29,480 nt of DNA from positions 1-29,480 of IMG/VR virus record IMGVR_UViG_3300008107_000888; one strand, written 5' to 3'. Position 1 is the stretch's first letter; the number at the start of each line of letters is the position of its first letter. Under the pieces are notes generated by a model. It was not told the DNA's origin, did not search any database, and worked only from the letters and a program-made list of their open reading frames with translations. Source of the DNA: a virus. Below, piece by piece: positions 1-9,187 of this stretch. The translations under genes and the position numbers were made by a program.

Positions 1-612
1 AGTATAACAGAAGGCGCAAGCTCAACAGTTACATTAACTACTACTGGTGTTGCTGACGGCACTAGTGTTCCTTATACTATAACAGGTGCTGGCACTGGAC
101 GTGTATCAACAGCATTAACTGGTAATGTAACTGTAAATGCAAACACAGCTACATTAACGGTTAATACTACAGATGATTCTGTATATACTGGCACTCAATC
201 AGTTACAGTAACATTTGATTCAGCGCAAGCAGATCCTTGCAGCCAACTTGATAAAACAGCCGTTATAAGCATTAATGATAACGATAGTCCTCCAACAGTT
301 TGTCCAACAGTGTATGTTCCAGCAGTTTGGTGCCCAACTTATGCTTCATCAACTGGACAAGTAACTTCTCTTACACCTTCAAGCTATGTAGCAGTGGCGG
401 CAGCCTACAGTGGAGGACCGTCAACAACTGTTCCGTTAACAGTCAGTGTGTCAGCTGGCAATCCAAGCACTGTCACAGTGTTAACTACAGCAACAATTGA
501 TACAAGTTCAAACAAAGGCGGAGTTGATGTTAATGTAATAACTACCTTTAACACGATTGCACCTAATGCTGTTCCAACAGGCACTACAACCTTAGTAAGA
601 GGAGCTATCTAA
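1..612 (+). CDS. C-terminal part of a Calx-beta-type phage tail/adhesin protein (5' end outside window)
   Basis: The first reading frame is open from base 1 to the TAA at 610-612, giving at least 203 residues with no need for an internal start, so this is the end of a longer gene. The opening residues (SITEGASSTVTLTTTG) and the later stretch ending VISINDND have the look of a Calx-beta domain, an extracellular beta-sandwich common in adhesins and phage tail proteins. The second half is Thr/Ser/Val rich and contains two cysteines around a PAVW motif. It overlaps the next gene by TAATG. The gene running off the right end of the window carries the same kind of domain, so this may be the C-terminus of that tail-tip protein if the genome is circular. 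The tail role is inferred from domain type and neighbours. Confidence 0.7.
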   Translation, partial: SITEGASSTVTLTTTGVADGTSVPYTITGAGTGRVSTALTGNVTVNANTATLTVNTTDDSVYTGTQSVTVTFDSAQADPCSQLDKTAVISINDNDSPPTVCPTVYVPAVWCPTYASSTGQVTSLTPSSYVAVAAAYSGGPSTTVPLTVSVSAGNPSTVTVLTTATIDTSSNKGGVDVNVITTFNTIAPNAVPTGTTTLVRGAI

Positions 613-848
613 TGATATCAACAACCTGTTGTCCTAAAGAAGAAGTTATCTTACCACAAACTGAAATAACAGTAGAAACAGAAACTGATTTCTTATTAAA
701 CAAAGAGACTCGCAGTGAAGATAGATTGTCTATCTGTAAAGAGTGTCCAGAATTATTTGGTCCCCTTAACAACTGCCGTCAGTGCGGTTGCTTTATGAAT
801 ATCAAAGTTCGTATCTATTCAGCAGCCTGCCCACTGGGCAAGTGGTAA
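612..848 (+). CDS. Small cysteine-rich, probably zinc-binding phage protein
   Basis: This 78-residue protein has cysteines at 42, 45, 55, 58, 60 and 73, in the arrangement C-x2-C-x9-C-x2-C-x-C followed by a C-terminal CPLGKW. The spacing suggests a zinc-ribbon-like fold. I recall similar small proteins, with the CGCFM and CPLGKW ends, beside tail genes of marine T4-like phages, but their role is not known to me. The start ATG overlaps the stop of the upstream tail gene (TAATG), so translation is likely coupled and the protein is probably made with the tail proteins. It could be a virion assembly helper or a regulator. The metal binding is inference from the cysteines. Confidence 0.75.
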   Translation: MISTTCCPKEEVILPQTEITVETETDFLLNKETRSEDRLSICKECPELFGPLNNCRQCGCFMNIKVRIYSAACPLGKW

Positions 849-880
849 AGTTTTTTTACCTTTTAACGTCTTTTTTTAAT
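844..880 (+). terminator. Possible weak terminator with T-tracts
   Basis: GGTAAA (844-849) and TTTACC (855-860) can form a short AT-rich stem around a T-rich loop, followed by a seven-T run at 871-877. The stem is weak and overlaps the stop codon of the upstream gene, so this is only a candidate end for the left-hand tail transcript. Confidence 0.35.
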
Positions 881-894
881 GATTTTTTAGGTTT

Positions 895-911
895 GCACTA
901 AATACAAGTGC
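895..911 (+). promoter_or_regulatory. CTAAATAC late-promoter-like element inside a small inverted repeat
   Basis: GCACT (895-899) and AGTGC (907-911) flank AAATACA. The core CTAAATAC (898-905) resembles the T4-type late promoter TATAAATA and recurs in other gaps of this window. The string GCACTAAATACAA is found again at 13023-13035. It lies about 50 bases before the start at 951, after a T-rich stretch. Promoter function is inferred. Confidence 0.4.
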
Positions 912-950
912 GATTCGCGAAATCCGACATTATACCTATAGGAGAATAAT

Positions 951-1379
951 ATGTCCGCAGCAAGTAATTATTTAGAGAACAAACTCTTAGACCACACATT
1001 AAAGTATGGCACAGCACCGTATGTAGGTTCAGCAACAATCTATTTGGCATTGTTCAACAACACTTCAGGCAATGCAGCCGCTAACCTAGAAGCTGGCACA
1101 TTAACTGACGAAACAGTAACAAGTGGTGGTTCATTGTATGCACGTCAAGCAGTGACATTTGCATCTGCTAGTGGTGGTTCAAGTGCTACCAACGCCACTG
1201 TGACTTTCCCAACTGCTGGTAGCAACTGGGGAACTATCACTCACGTGGCAGTTATGGATAGCGGCACACAAGGTGCTGGTAACGTCTTGTTCTGGGGTGC
1301 AGTAACTACAAGTAAGACAATTGAGACTGGTGATACATTTCAAGTTACTTCAGGTAACTTGACAATCAGCTTGGCATAA
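951..1379 (+). CDS. Virion structural protein, tail-associated
   Basis: The 142-residue product starts with an amphipathic segment (SNYLENKLLDHTLKYG) followed by a beta-rich Ser/Thr/Gly region. I recall this layout, a short helix and then YLALF and a beta-sandwich with a HVAVMDSGTQGAGNVLFWG-like strand, from small structural proteins next to tail fibres in marine phages. A good ribosome site (AGGAG, 8 bases before the ATG) and a clear upstream gap with a late-promoter-like element support this start. Its place between the Calx-beta protein and the large fibres suggests a fibre or baseplate accessory role. A specific function is not supported. Confidence 0.7.
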   Translation: MSAASNYLENKLLDHTLKYGTAPYVGSATIYLALFNNTSGNAAANLEAGTLTDETVTSGGSLYARQAVTFASASGGSSATNATVTFPTAGSNWGTITHVAVMDSGTQGAGNVLFWGAVTTSKTIETGDTFQVTSGNLTISLA

Positions 1380-1396
1380 TAGCCACTGACTGGATT

Positions 1397-1414
1397 GGGG
1401 GCAAGTCCCCCTTT
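1397..1414 (+). terminator. GC-rich hairpin with short T-run after the 951 gene
   Basis: GGGGG (1397-1401) pairs with CCCCC (1407-1411) around a five-base loop and is followed by TTT. The T-run is short, so this could be a weak terminator or an mRNA-stabilising hairpin between two structural genes. Confidence 0.5.
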
Positions 1415-1491
1415 CCTGCTGACAATACCCAGCACTGAGAACTTGGACTCTTTCTTTGCTGTAGAACAACAACTTTAGTGGAGCAAGTCAC

Positions 1492-3483
1492 ATGGCATCA
1501 ATAACAACAAGAGCAGGCAAAGGTTCAGCACTAACCTGGACTGAAGCAGACAATAACATAACTAATCTCAACACTGCCAAGATTGAGAACGTAGTAGAAG
1601 ACACCACACCGCAATTAGGTGGTGATTTAGATGTAAATGGCAAGAGCATTACATCAGCCAGCAACGGTGCAATCAACATTATACCCAACGGATCAGGCAA
1701 CATTGCTCTTACTCCAGTAACGGGTAAGATTATATTAGGTGCATTAGATTTCCCAACAGGCACAGGCACTAACGGACAAGTTTTAACAACTAATGGCTCT
1801 ACAGGTATGACTTGGAGCACACCGTCAGGTGGTGGTGCAAGCACATTAAATGATCTTACTGATGTGACTATTACAGGAAGCCCTAGCACAGGGCAAGTAA
1901 TTAAGTGGAGCACAGCAACCAGTCAATGGACTAATCAAGCAGACGCAGGTATTGATGGATTGTATGCTGATCCAAACCCTAGCCTAGGTGGCAACTTAAC
2001 TGTTATGGGTTACTCAATTGTGTCAGCCGCGGCTGGTGATATTGCTATTACGCCCAACAGCACAGGCAATATTGTGCTTGATGGACAAAAGTGGCCACAA
2101 GCAGATGGCACTGCAAATCAAATACTAAAAACTGACGGTGCTGGACAATTATCATGGACTACAGGCGGTGGTGCAACTACTCTAGACGGACTTAGTGATG
2201 TTGTTATCACAGCAGCCGCAACCAATGATGTGCTTGTTTATAACGGCACCAACTGGGTTGATACTGCGGCCAACACATTAACTGTCAGTGCGGCATCTAC
2301 AGCTACCACCGCCACTACTGCTACTACTGCCACCAATGTCACTATTGTGGCCACTGGCACTGATACAACAATGTATCCAGTAGTAGTTGGAGCATTGTCA
2401 GGCAGTCAGATTCCATATGCTGATATTGATTTTAAATGGGATGCTAGTGCCAATATACTAGTAGCACCAACAGTCAATGCTACTAACTTTAATGGTATCA
2501 TTGGTGCTACTACCGCAGCCGCAGGAACATTTACAACACTAACAGCAAGTTCAACAGTTAGTGGAACTGGATTCTCAACTTATCTAGCAAGTCCTCCGCC
2601 TATTGGCAGCACAAATCCTAATTCTGGACGCTTTGTCACAGTCACTTCAACAGCTACTACAGGCACAGCACCATTTACAGTAGCATCAACTACACAGGTG
2701 GCAAACTTAAATGCTGCCACTGCTGGAACTGCAACCAATGCTACCAACGTGGCTATTACTGGTGCAGTATCAACTAATGCTACTTTTTATCTACCATTTG
2801 TTGCTAACAATACCACAAGCAATCAAGCACTAAACACAGCAGCCAATATAACATATAACCCTAATACTTTTGTATTCAACGTGCCTAACGGAGAAAATAC
2901 AACTCTACAGGTTAGTGGTTGGAATAGCCCATTTGGAACAAGTGGTGTCTTTAGAACATTAGCAGGAACATTTACTGATACTACTACTGCTACAGGAACT
3001 GTAGCTTCTGACTACTACAATGTATTTGGAAGTCCAACTCGTGCATCAACCAACGTAATTACAGTGACGGACTTGGCTACATTATTTGTTGGAGCACCAG
3101 CCACAGGCACTAATACTACTGCTACTAACAAATATGCTTTACTAAGTGACGGAACTGTTAAGGCTAAGGAATACCAAGAAACGGTATTTGCTATTGGCAA
3201 CAGTGGCACTTCAACACTGACTCCTGATGCGGCTAACGGCAACATTCAAACAATCACAGCCACTGGAAACTTTACCTTGTCAGCATTTACCAATCCAACC
3301 AGCGGTGAGACAATAACCTTTATCATAACACAAGACGCAACGGGTTCAAGAACACTGACATCAACAATGAAGTTTGCTGGTGCCAGTAAGACACTATCAA
3401 CTGCGGCTAACTCAATTGACATATTGACTGTCAGCTACATTGGCACAACCTACTACGCCAGCTTGTCTAAAGGATTTGCATAA
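1492..3483 (+). CDS. Tail fibre protein with duplicated LGGDL/GQVL modules
   Basis: This 663-residue protein is extremely rich in Thr, Ala, Ser, Asn and Gly. Its N-terminal third holds two copies of a module of about 123 residues. Each copy runs from P-x-LGG-[DN]-L-x-V, through NIIPNGSGNI or ITPNSTGNI, NGQVLTT or NQILKTD, and TWST or SWTT, to TLNDLTDV or TLDGLSDV. These motifs are typical of beta-rich fibre shafts in cyanophage and marine phage tail fibres. Residues around 260-285 form a Thr/Ala repeat. The C-terminal third (TLTPDAANGNIQTITATGNFTLSAF, ending in YIGTTYYASL) looks like the terminal beta-domain of such fibres. The ribosome site is GGAG upstream of ATG 1492, and the gene overlaps the next by TAATG. 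It probably binds the host surface; the receptor is unknown. Confidence 0.85.
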   Translation: MASITTRAGKGSALTWTEADNNITNLNTAKIENVVEDTTPQLGGDLDVNGKSITSASNGAINIIPNGSGNIALTPVTGKIILGALDFPTGTGTNGQVLTTNGSTGMTWSTPSGGGASTLNDLTDVTITGSPSTGQVIKWSTATSQWTNQADAGIDGLYADPNPSLGGNLTVMGYSIVSAAAGDIAITPNSTGNIVLDGQKWPQADGTANQILKTDGAGQLSWTTGGGATTLDGLSDVVITAAATNDVLVYNGTNWVDTAANTLTVSAASTATTATTATTATNVTIVATGTDTTMYPVVVGALSGSQIPYADIDFKWDASANILVAPTVNATNFNGIIGATTAAAGTFTTLTASSTVSGTGFSTYLASPPPIGSTNPNSGRFVTVTSTATTGTAPFTVASTTQVANLNAATAGTATNATNVAITGAVSTNATFYLPFVANNTTSNQALNTAANITYNPNTFVFNVPNGENTTLQVSGWNSPFGTSGVFRTLAGTFTDTTTATGTVASDYYNVFGSPTRASTNVITVTDLATLFVGAPATGTNTTATNKYALLSDGTVKAKEYQETVFAIGNSGTSTLTPDAANGNIQTITATGNFTLSAFTNPTSGETITFIITQDATGSRTLTSTMKFAGASKTLSTAANSIDILTVSYIGTTYYASLSKGFA

Positions 3484-4538
3484 TGTTTGGTGTAGCTAGA
3501 TTAAACTCCATAGCCAAGTCACAGGATGTTGCGGCACCTGGTGCACCAACTTACAGCATATCTGCCAGTCCAGGGACATTTAACGAAGACGGCGGTGTTT
3601 CAACTATGATTACCTATACATTGACAACTACTAATGTCCCTGATGGCACAACTATGTATTTCAGCTATACTTTAGATGGTGTTGATCAGGGAGATATAAG
3701 CACGGGCCTTGGCCCAGATATTGACGGCAGTTCTACTTGGACAGTATACAGCAATCAAGCACAATGGACAATATATGGTTTAGCAGATCAAACCACAGAA
3801 GGCAATCAATCCGTAATTGCTTATGTTTACACTGACAGTGGCAAAACAAATCTTGTGGCTACCAGTGCCGCAGTCACATTAGTAGATACCAGCCTAAGCC
3901 CAGTGACATTAACTTTTGTTGCAGCCAGTTACAGTAATGCTACTACAACTATTGCTATGCCTAGTGGAGCACAGGCTGGTGATATTGTGTTTGTAGTAGA
4001 TGTAATGGCTGTAGTAAGTGCTACATTAAGAACACCTTTAACAAGTGCGGGAGGAGGTTTTACATTAAGACAAAATATTTCTGGTGGCACTAGTGGCACT
4101 AGTTACATAGCCTCTTATGTTAGTAGTAGAGTATTGACAGGAAGTGAATTAGGCACAATTACTAACTTACATAACAGCACCCAAAGTGGAGCACATAGAG
4201 CTATGGCTTTATTATTCCGTCCTAGTGCTGCCATAACATCAACTACTTTTACATCTACTGGTAATTTAACTAACATTAGCGACCCCAGTGCTCAAACGGT
4301 TACAGTTAGTAATCAACCCCAGGCTGCATTAGCATTGGCGGTAATGAGAAGCACAGGATCAATTAGCACAAGAAGCAGTAGTATCGCAATGAATGAACTT
4401 GTTGATAGTGGAGTAACACAGTTTTATGTTAGATACAAACTGTATACTGCTGGTGAAGCAAGAACTAACTTTACAGTAGATATGAGTGATGGCGGAGCAA
4501 ACAATCTGCTACAAAGTTCTTATGTTAAGTTTAATTAA
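3483..4538 (+). CDS. Tail protein with Calx-beta-like N-terminal domain
   Basis: This is a 351-residue protein. Residues about 21-135 look like a Calx-beta domain: a sandwich of strands (SISASPGTFNEDGG, TYTLTTTNVPDGT) and a typical late segment (GLADQTTEGNQSVIAYVYTDSG) ending in VTLVDTS. Residues about 140-351 form a second beta-rich domain (VTLTFVAASYSN to SYVKFN) that could be a jelly roll carrying the binding surface. It starts by TAATG overlap with the upstream fibre and is followed by AAGGA and the next fibre gene. The context makes it a tail or adhesin component. Enzymatic motifs are not visible. Confidence 0.75.
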   Translation: MFGVARLNSIAKSQDVAAPGAPTYSISASPGTFNEDGGVSTMITYTLTTTNVPDGTTMYFSYTLDGVDQGDISTGLGPDIDGSSTWTVYSNQAQWTIYGLADQTTEGNQSVIAYVYTDSGKTNLVATSAAVTLVDTSLSPVTLTFVAASYSNATTTIAMPSGAQAGDIVFVVDVMAVVSATLRTPLTSAGGGFTLRQNISGGTSGTSYIASYVSSRVLTGSELGTITNLHNSTQSGAHRAMALLFRPSAAITSTTFTSTGNLTNISDPSAQTVTVSNQPQAALALAVMRSTGSISTRSSSIAMNELVDSGVTQFYVRYKLYTAGEARTNFTVDMSDGGANNLLQSSYVKFN

Positions 4539-4546
4539 GGAATAAA

Positions 4547-7500
4547 ATGACACAAGATTTATACTATGTTGAGAGTGGCTACCTAACACCAGATGCAGGC
4601 TATTATGTCTACACGGCTGATGCTGAAGCGGCTGTTAGCAGTGCTTCAACTATGGCAGTCACTGTGGGCGTTATTAAAGATTGTGTATCTACAATCACTT
4701 GTCAAACTACAGTAGCCGCAGTAATCAGTCACATACACGGTGCGGATCTTGTTGCATTTTCTAATGCGGCTATTGCTACAGAAATCAATGTAATAAGAAC
4801 AACTAACATTGCTCTAACTTCAGTGTTTAGTGCGGCTATTGATGCAGTCAGAGGTATCTATGTTAGTGCTCAAGCTGATTCTACTGCTACAATCTCTATT
4901 GCTAACTCACGTGTTAGAACTACAGAAGCCGCACATTCAGCGGCTTTTGCTTTGGCTGCAGACGTAAGCGTAATTTCTGGTGTTGTTATCAAAGAAGCAG
5001 AAGCCAATTTATCTAGTGCTTTTACTCAAACATCAATAACAGGCAAGCGTCAAAGATTTGAGATAGCACAAGTTGCATTATCAAGTCAAAACACTCAAGC
5101 AGAAAGAACAAGAGATGTTCTTGCTACTCTTGTCAGCCAATCTATTCTTGTATCTACTGTTGGCGTTGTTAAAGAAGTTGTCAGCAGTCAGTCTAGTGAA
5201 TTTACACAATCTAGCAGTGCAAATAGAACACGTGACGCTAGTGTTAGCATTAACGGTGCTTTTACTCCAACACTTATCGCTGATGCATTTAAGAATAGTC
5301 TTGCTGTATTAGATGCAACGTCATCATTGACTGTTCAATCAAATGTTACTGTTGGTTATCAAGCTGACTTATCAAGCCAATCAACTGTTATTGTTCAAGG
5401 TAGCATTTATAAACTTGTTGCGGCTAGTTTTGCAAGTGAATTTAATTCTATTGTAGTTGGAGTAAAACCAAGTCGCGTTGTTGGTGATCCAACTATAACA
5501 TCTGGTGCTGGATATTCTGATTTAACTATTGATACAACAACTAAGAAGTTTGGTGCAGGTAGTTTAAGATTCCACAGCCGTCCGTCTTATACTAGTAATA
5601 ACAATATCTATGTTGCTGGGAATACTGCCGTTAGCACAAGTCAAAAGCAATTTGGTGCAGGCAGTATATTCTTTGATGGCACTGGTGATAATATTAGTTT
5701 AGATTTTTCTACTGATTATGCATTTGGGTCAGGTGACTTTACTGTTGAGTGTTGGATCAGACCGCAGACATTAGTAGGAACTGATTATATTTTTGATTTA
5801 AGAAATGCTCCTTCTCTAGTGCCAGTGCTATATTTAGATAACGGAGTTTTAAAGTATAGTAATCCTATCACAGTAAGAATTACTGGTTCTACATTAACCA
5901 CAAATACTTGGTATCACATAGCATTAGCAAGAAGTGGAACCAGCACTAAATTATTTGTTAATGGAACACAAGTAGGATCGACATATACTGATACAACTGT
6001 TTATAGTGCTGCAACTCCATTCTTTGGTAGCAACTATCAAAATTCTGTTGGTAGCAATTTTCATGGCTATATGGATGAGATTCGTGTAAGCAACATAGCA
6101 AGATATACCAGCAACTTTACTGCACCTACGGCAGCTTTTACTCCTGATAGTGATTCATTAATCTTAATTAACGGTAATACTACCATTGCAGATAGTCATG
6201 CAGATTGGCAAACAGTTTTAAGTGTCCCGTCAGTTTCTTATCCAGACAACAGTAAATGGACAACTTGGAAGACTATTGATTTTTGGTTATACATCACTCC
6301 TGGGCATCCAACAAATAATAGTTCTTACCATCATTTGTTAGGGCAAGGTTTAGTTTTTAGTAGTAATTATTGGAGTTTTTTATTACAAGGAGCTAGCGGA
6401 TTTTCAAGACTACTTGCTTTATCTACAGGTGCAGGTGGAGCAAGCGGTAGCGCAAGTGGAGTAAGCATTCTTGACAATCAATGGAATCACATTAGACTTA
6501 TTAAAGACAGCGGATCTATTGTTTTCTTCTTAAACGGAACAAAATTATATACATGGACATCAATAAATCTTCTTGATCTTGCACAACCATTATTATTTGG
6601 TGGTGACGGTGGTTATGTTGGACTTGCAGGCACTGGAAACGTTTATGTTGACGAAGTATTCATCAGTGATGTTGCTTTAACCAGCGTTAATGATACAACA
6701 TTCACAGTTCCAACAACACCATACTCAAATACCGTTGATACAAGTTTATTATTACATTTTGATTCAAACTTCTTTGATGATGCAAGTCAAATACCTAAAA
6801 CACTATCTGGTGTTGCAAGTCTAACTGCTACAGCCGTTCAATCAACAGTTGCATTTAAATCAGTTGACGCGGTAGCTGGACTATCATCTACAGCTTCTAT
6901 GACTATTGTAGCTGTAAAGAATGCAGAGATTATTCTAACTGCATTTAGTGATGCGGCAGTAACAACTAATGTTAATAGACTACGCTCTGCTGATTCTTCA
7001 CAGTCAAGTGCTTTCACTCAGTCAATTGATAGTATAAGAGTTCGTTTTGCTGACTCTGCACAGTCAAGTGTCTTTACGCAAGACACTACCGCTGTCAAAA
7101 CTGTTGATTCAACTGTCACTACAGATGCTATCTTTACTGAACTTGCGGCAGTGGCAAGAACTGGCGCGGGCTTTGTGCAACTTGATGTCCAAGCCACAAT
7201 GGCTATTACAGCCGTTAAGACTACAGACGTAGTAGCACCTATTAGTAGTGAGTTTGCACAGGCAACCACAGCAGTCAAATCCACAGTTAGTAGTGCGGCA
7301 TTATCCAGTGCTACCGCTCTTGGCACAACTATTACCAGAATTCGTAATCAAGTTTTAGTCTATGCAGTTAACAGCCAGTTAGAAGCACAAGTAGGTGAGA
7401 TAGAACAATTTAGCATAGACTTAACAGCAGTTAGTATCCTATCTTGCGAAACAGGCGGAGTTAGAGAAGCTTTTGCTGATTTAAGTAGTCAATCCAGTAT

Positions 7501-8365
7501 AGACGCTACAATTTTACGCATTAAATCTTTATCTAGTAACTTATCTAGTGAGTTTGCACAAACAACAGTTTCTAACAATAGTCTAATAAGAAATGTTGCA
7601 GCCAGTATTGCTGTAGAAGCAACTACCAGCACCGCTCCTGGAACTATCAAAACGTCAGCAATCACCACAGATGCAATCTTTACTGAATTGGCAGTAGTGG
7701 CAAAGATTGGACAAGGATTTATTACCTTAGACAGTCAAGCTACATTGTCAGCAGTGATTACCAAAACAAATGGAGCTTCAGCTAATATTGCTAGCCAAGC
7801 TACTATGGTTGCTGTAATTGGTAAACTGCAAACTGCTGACTCTGCAATTTCTTCCACCGCTACACTTACAACCACAGGAACATTTGTAACCACTGCCTCT
7901 GCTAACTTTAGTGCAGCCTATACTTTAGTATGTAATGTAGTTAAAACAGTAAATGCTATCAGTCTTGAGGCTAGTGCTGGCACATTAGTTGCTCAAGGCG
8001 TGGCTACTAAACGAACAACCGCATCAATATCAGCGTTGGCATTTGAGCTTGCTGTTGGCAGCAGAACACAAACTTTCACTGCCAACCTTACTGCCGCCGC
8101 AAGTGTCCAAGCAAAGATTGGCGGCTTATTCCAATTCACAGCCGCAATGCAGGGCTTTGCCGCTGAAGTCATTGTAGCAGACATTATACACATTGATGCT
8201 AAACTGACTTGGATGATATTTGCTGAAGATAGAGCATACTCAATCCAATCAGAGAACAGAACTTACTTAATCATTGAGGAAGATAGGGACTACATGATAG
8301 TCCAAGAAGATAGAGAACACGCAGTCACAAGAGAACTGCTAACTACAGAATTACAAGGAGTCTAA
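4547..8365 (+). CDS. Giant repetitive tail fibre with two LamG-like domains
   Basis: This is the largest gene here (1272 residues). Residues about 95-305 and 750-1215 are arrays of units of 19-23 residues with a loose core LSS-x-F-x-Q or xSS-x-x-T followed by a basic or KT position. Between them lie two concanavalin-like (LamG) domains. The first, about 365-530, has FTVECWIRP, YHIALARSGTSTKLFVNGT and DEIRVSNIARYT. The second, about 565-725, has TIDFWLYITPG, WNHIRLIKD, VFFLNGTK and YVDEVFISD. LamG folds often bind sugars, which fits receptor recognition. The C-terminus has four short units with the core E-[DN]-R, described separately. An AAGGA ribosome site precedes ATG 4547. The fibre role is secure in outline; the receptor is unknown. 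Confidence 0.85.
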   Translation: MTQDLYYVESGYLTPDAGYYVYTADAEAAVSSASTMAVTVGVIKDCVSTITCQTTVAAVISHIHGADLVAFSNAAIATEINVIRTTNIALTSVFSAAIDAVRGIYVSAQADSTATISIANSRVRTTEAAHSAAFALAADVSVISGVVIKEAEANLSSAFTQTSITGKRQRFEIAQVALSSQNTQAERTRDVLATLVSQSILVSTVGVVKEVVSSQSSEFTQSSSANRTRDASVSINGAFTPTLIADAFKNSLAVLDATSSLTVQSNVTVGYQADLSSQSTVIVQGSIYKLVAASFASEFNSIVVGVKPSRVVGDPTITSGAGYSDLTIDTTTKKFGAGSLRFHSRPSYTSNNNIYVAGNTAVSTSQKQFGAGSIFFDGTGDNISLDFSTDYAFGSGDFTVECWIRPQTLVGTDYIFDLRNAPSLVPVLYLDNGVLKYSNPITVRITGSTLTTNTWYHIALARSGTSTKLFVNGTQVGSTYTDTTVYSAATPFFGSNYQNSVGSNFHGYMDEIRVSNIARYTSNFTAPTAAFTPDSDSLILINGNTTIADSHADWQTVLSVPSVSYPDNSKWTTWKTIDFWLYITPGHPTNNSSYHHLLGQGLVFSSNYWSFLLQGASGFSRLLALSTGAGGASGSASGVSILDNQWNHIRLIKDSGSIVFFLNGTKLYTWTSINLLDLAQPLLFGGDGGYVGLAGTGNVYVDEVFISDVALTSVNDTTFTVPTTPYSNTVDTSLLLHFDSNFFDDASQIPKTLSGVASLTATAVQSTVAFKSVDAVAGLSSTASMTIVAVKNAEIILTAFSDAAVTTNVNRLRSADSSQSSAFTQSIDSIRVRFADSAQSSVFTQDTTAVKTVDSTVTTDAIFTELAAVARTGAGFVQLDVQATMAITAVKTTDVVAPISSEFAQATTAVKSTVSSAALSSATALGTTITRIRNQVLVYAVNSQLEAQVGEIEQFSIDLTAVSILSCETGGVREAFADLSSQSSIDATILRIKSLSSNLSSEFAQTTVSNNSLIRNVAASIAVEATTSTAPGTIKTSAITTDAIFTELAVVAKIGQGFITLDSQATLSAVITKTNGASANIASQATMVAVIGKLQTADSAISSTATLTTTGTFVTTASANFSAAYTLVCNVVKTVNAISLEASAGTLVAQGVATKRTTASISALAFELAVGSRTQTFTANLTAAASVQAKIGGLFQFTAAMQGFAAEVIVADIIHIDAKLTWMIFAEDRAYSIQSENRTYLIIEEDRDYMIVQEDREHAVTRELLTTELQGV
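4832..5465 (+). repeat. First array of 19-23-residue fibre repeats
   Basis: About nine degenerate units follow each other, such as ANLSSAFTQTSITGKRQRFE, SSQSSEFTQSSSANRTRDAS and DLSSQSTVIVQGSIYKLVA. They end where the LamG region begins. The regular spacing suggests a repetitive fibre shaft. Confidence 0.65.
6800..8190 (+). repeat. Second array of fibre repeats with a long internal duplication
   Basis: The same kind of 19-23-residue unit returns after the LamG domains. Within it, bases near 7122-7199 and 7671-7748 encode matching segments (TTDAIFTELAAVARTGAGFV and TTDAIFTELAVVAKIGQGFI) 549 bases apart, which indicates a duplication of 183 residues or a shared multi-unit module. Adjacent units SSAFTQS and SSVFTQD (about 7003-7082) also look recently duplicated. 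Confidence 0.65.
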
Positions 8366-8366
8366 T

Positions 8367-8690
8367 ATGACAACAGGATTTTATCAAAGCATACAGGGCC
8401 TAACCATTGAGAAAGACCCTGAAGCAAACTTAACTTATACATTGGACTGGGCTAACTGGCTACCAGTTGGCGACAGCTTATCCGCATCTAGTTGGGTAAT
8501 ATCAACTCGTGCCAACGATCCGGATCCACTAGTCAAAGTATCAAACGGCATACAGGGCACTAAGACTTATATCCGCTTAAACAACGGACAAGAAGGCAAG
8601 ACTTACACTGTCACTGCTCAAGTCACAACTGTTGACGGATTGATTGATAGACGTTTCTTCCGCGTTAAGGTCCTAGCTCGCACAGCCTAA
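8367..8690 (+). CDS. Fibre-tail adaptor-like / Ig-like small structural protein
   Basis: This 107-residue beta-rich protein carries the pattern of small phage fibre-tail adaptor proteins: YTLDWANWLPVGDSLSASSW, later GQEGKTYTVTAQVTTVDG, and a final strand DRRFFRVKVLA. In known examples such proteins sit at the end of fibre gene groups. A GGAG ribosome site is 8 bases before the ATG, inside the end of the giant fibre gene, so the two are likely co-translated. It may link or cap the preceding fibres. The family assignment is by remembered pattern, not by search. Confidence 0.6.
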   Translation: MTTGFYQSIQGLTIEKDPEANLTYTLDWANWLPVGDSLSASSWVISTRANDPDPLVKVSNGIQGTKTYIRLNNGQEGKTYTVTAQVTTVDGLIDRRFFRVKVLARTA

Positions 8691-8727
8691 TTTAACGCTC
8701 AAAATAATCTGGGTTGATAACTATGTT

Positions 8728-9186
8728 ATGGACCCAGAATTATTTAAAAAGAAGTTAGAAGAGTTTGCTGAACTCAAGCTGGCAAAAACACCCAAATCAC
8801 CTGCTATACGTGAAAACGACGAGCCTGAAGTAATCTATCGCGGCGGTAAAGAATTTACTGTAGAGTCAGATACAAATTCAACATTGACTTATATAATCAA
8901 AAAAATGAAACCTCACGTGGCTGTCTGTGAAGATTGCGACAAAGTTGTAGAGAATCGCGTATTAGAAATTAAACAACATCAAATGCCAACACCACATTGG
9001 CGTAGAAGTTGTAAAAATTGCATGAAGACTCAAAATCCCTACACAGGCGAATTTGATTTAACCAGCACTAAATCCTTTCATGTAATGAACTGTTGGATAA
9101 AGGGTTCGCCACAACCCCAAACCTCTAATGATATAGATGAAAATCAACCAGATTTAAAGCCTGTTTTTAAGAAGCCTACTAAATAA
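8728..9186 (+). CDS. Zinc-ribbon-like conserved phage protein
   Basis: This is a 152-residue protein. The N-terminus (MDPELFKKKLEEFAELKLAK) is a charged helix. Cysteines at 67, 70, 95 and 98 form two CxxC pairs 24 residues apart, the usual layout of a four-cysteine zinc site, with HW between them. The last 35 residues are Pro, Asn and Lys rich and probably disordered. I recall similar sequences among hypothetical proteins of T4-like cyanophages. The start ATG has no strong ribosome site, and a gap of 37 bases separates it from the fibre-adaptor gene. The function is not known; nucleic-acid binding or an assembly role are both possible. Confidence 0.75.
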   Translation: MDPELFKKKLEEFAELKLAKTPKSPAIRENDEPEVIYRGGKEFTVESDTNSTLTYIIKKMKPHVAVCEDCDKVVENRVLEIKQHQMPTPHWRRSCKNCMKTQNPYTGEFDLTSTKSFHVMNCWIKGSPQPQTSNDIDENQPDLKPVFKKPTK

Positions 9187-9187
9187 T

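Noticed and set aside
1488-1913. 141-codon open frame on the - strand
   Set aside because: It is the mirror of the fibre gene at 1492-3483, whose Thr/Ala/Gly-rich codons leave the opposite strand free of stops. No ribosome site or neighbouring - strand gene.
4832-8190. CRISPR-like repeats
   Set aside because: The repeats are protein-level, degenerate in DNA and within one long reading frame.
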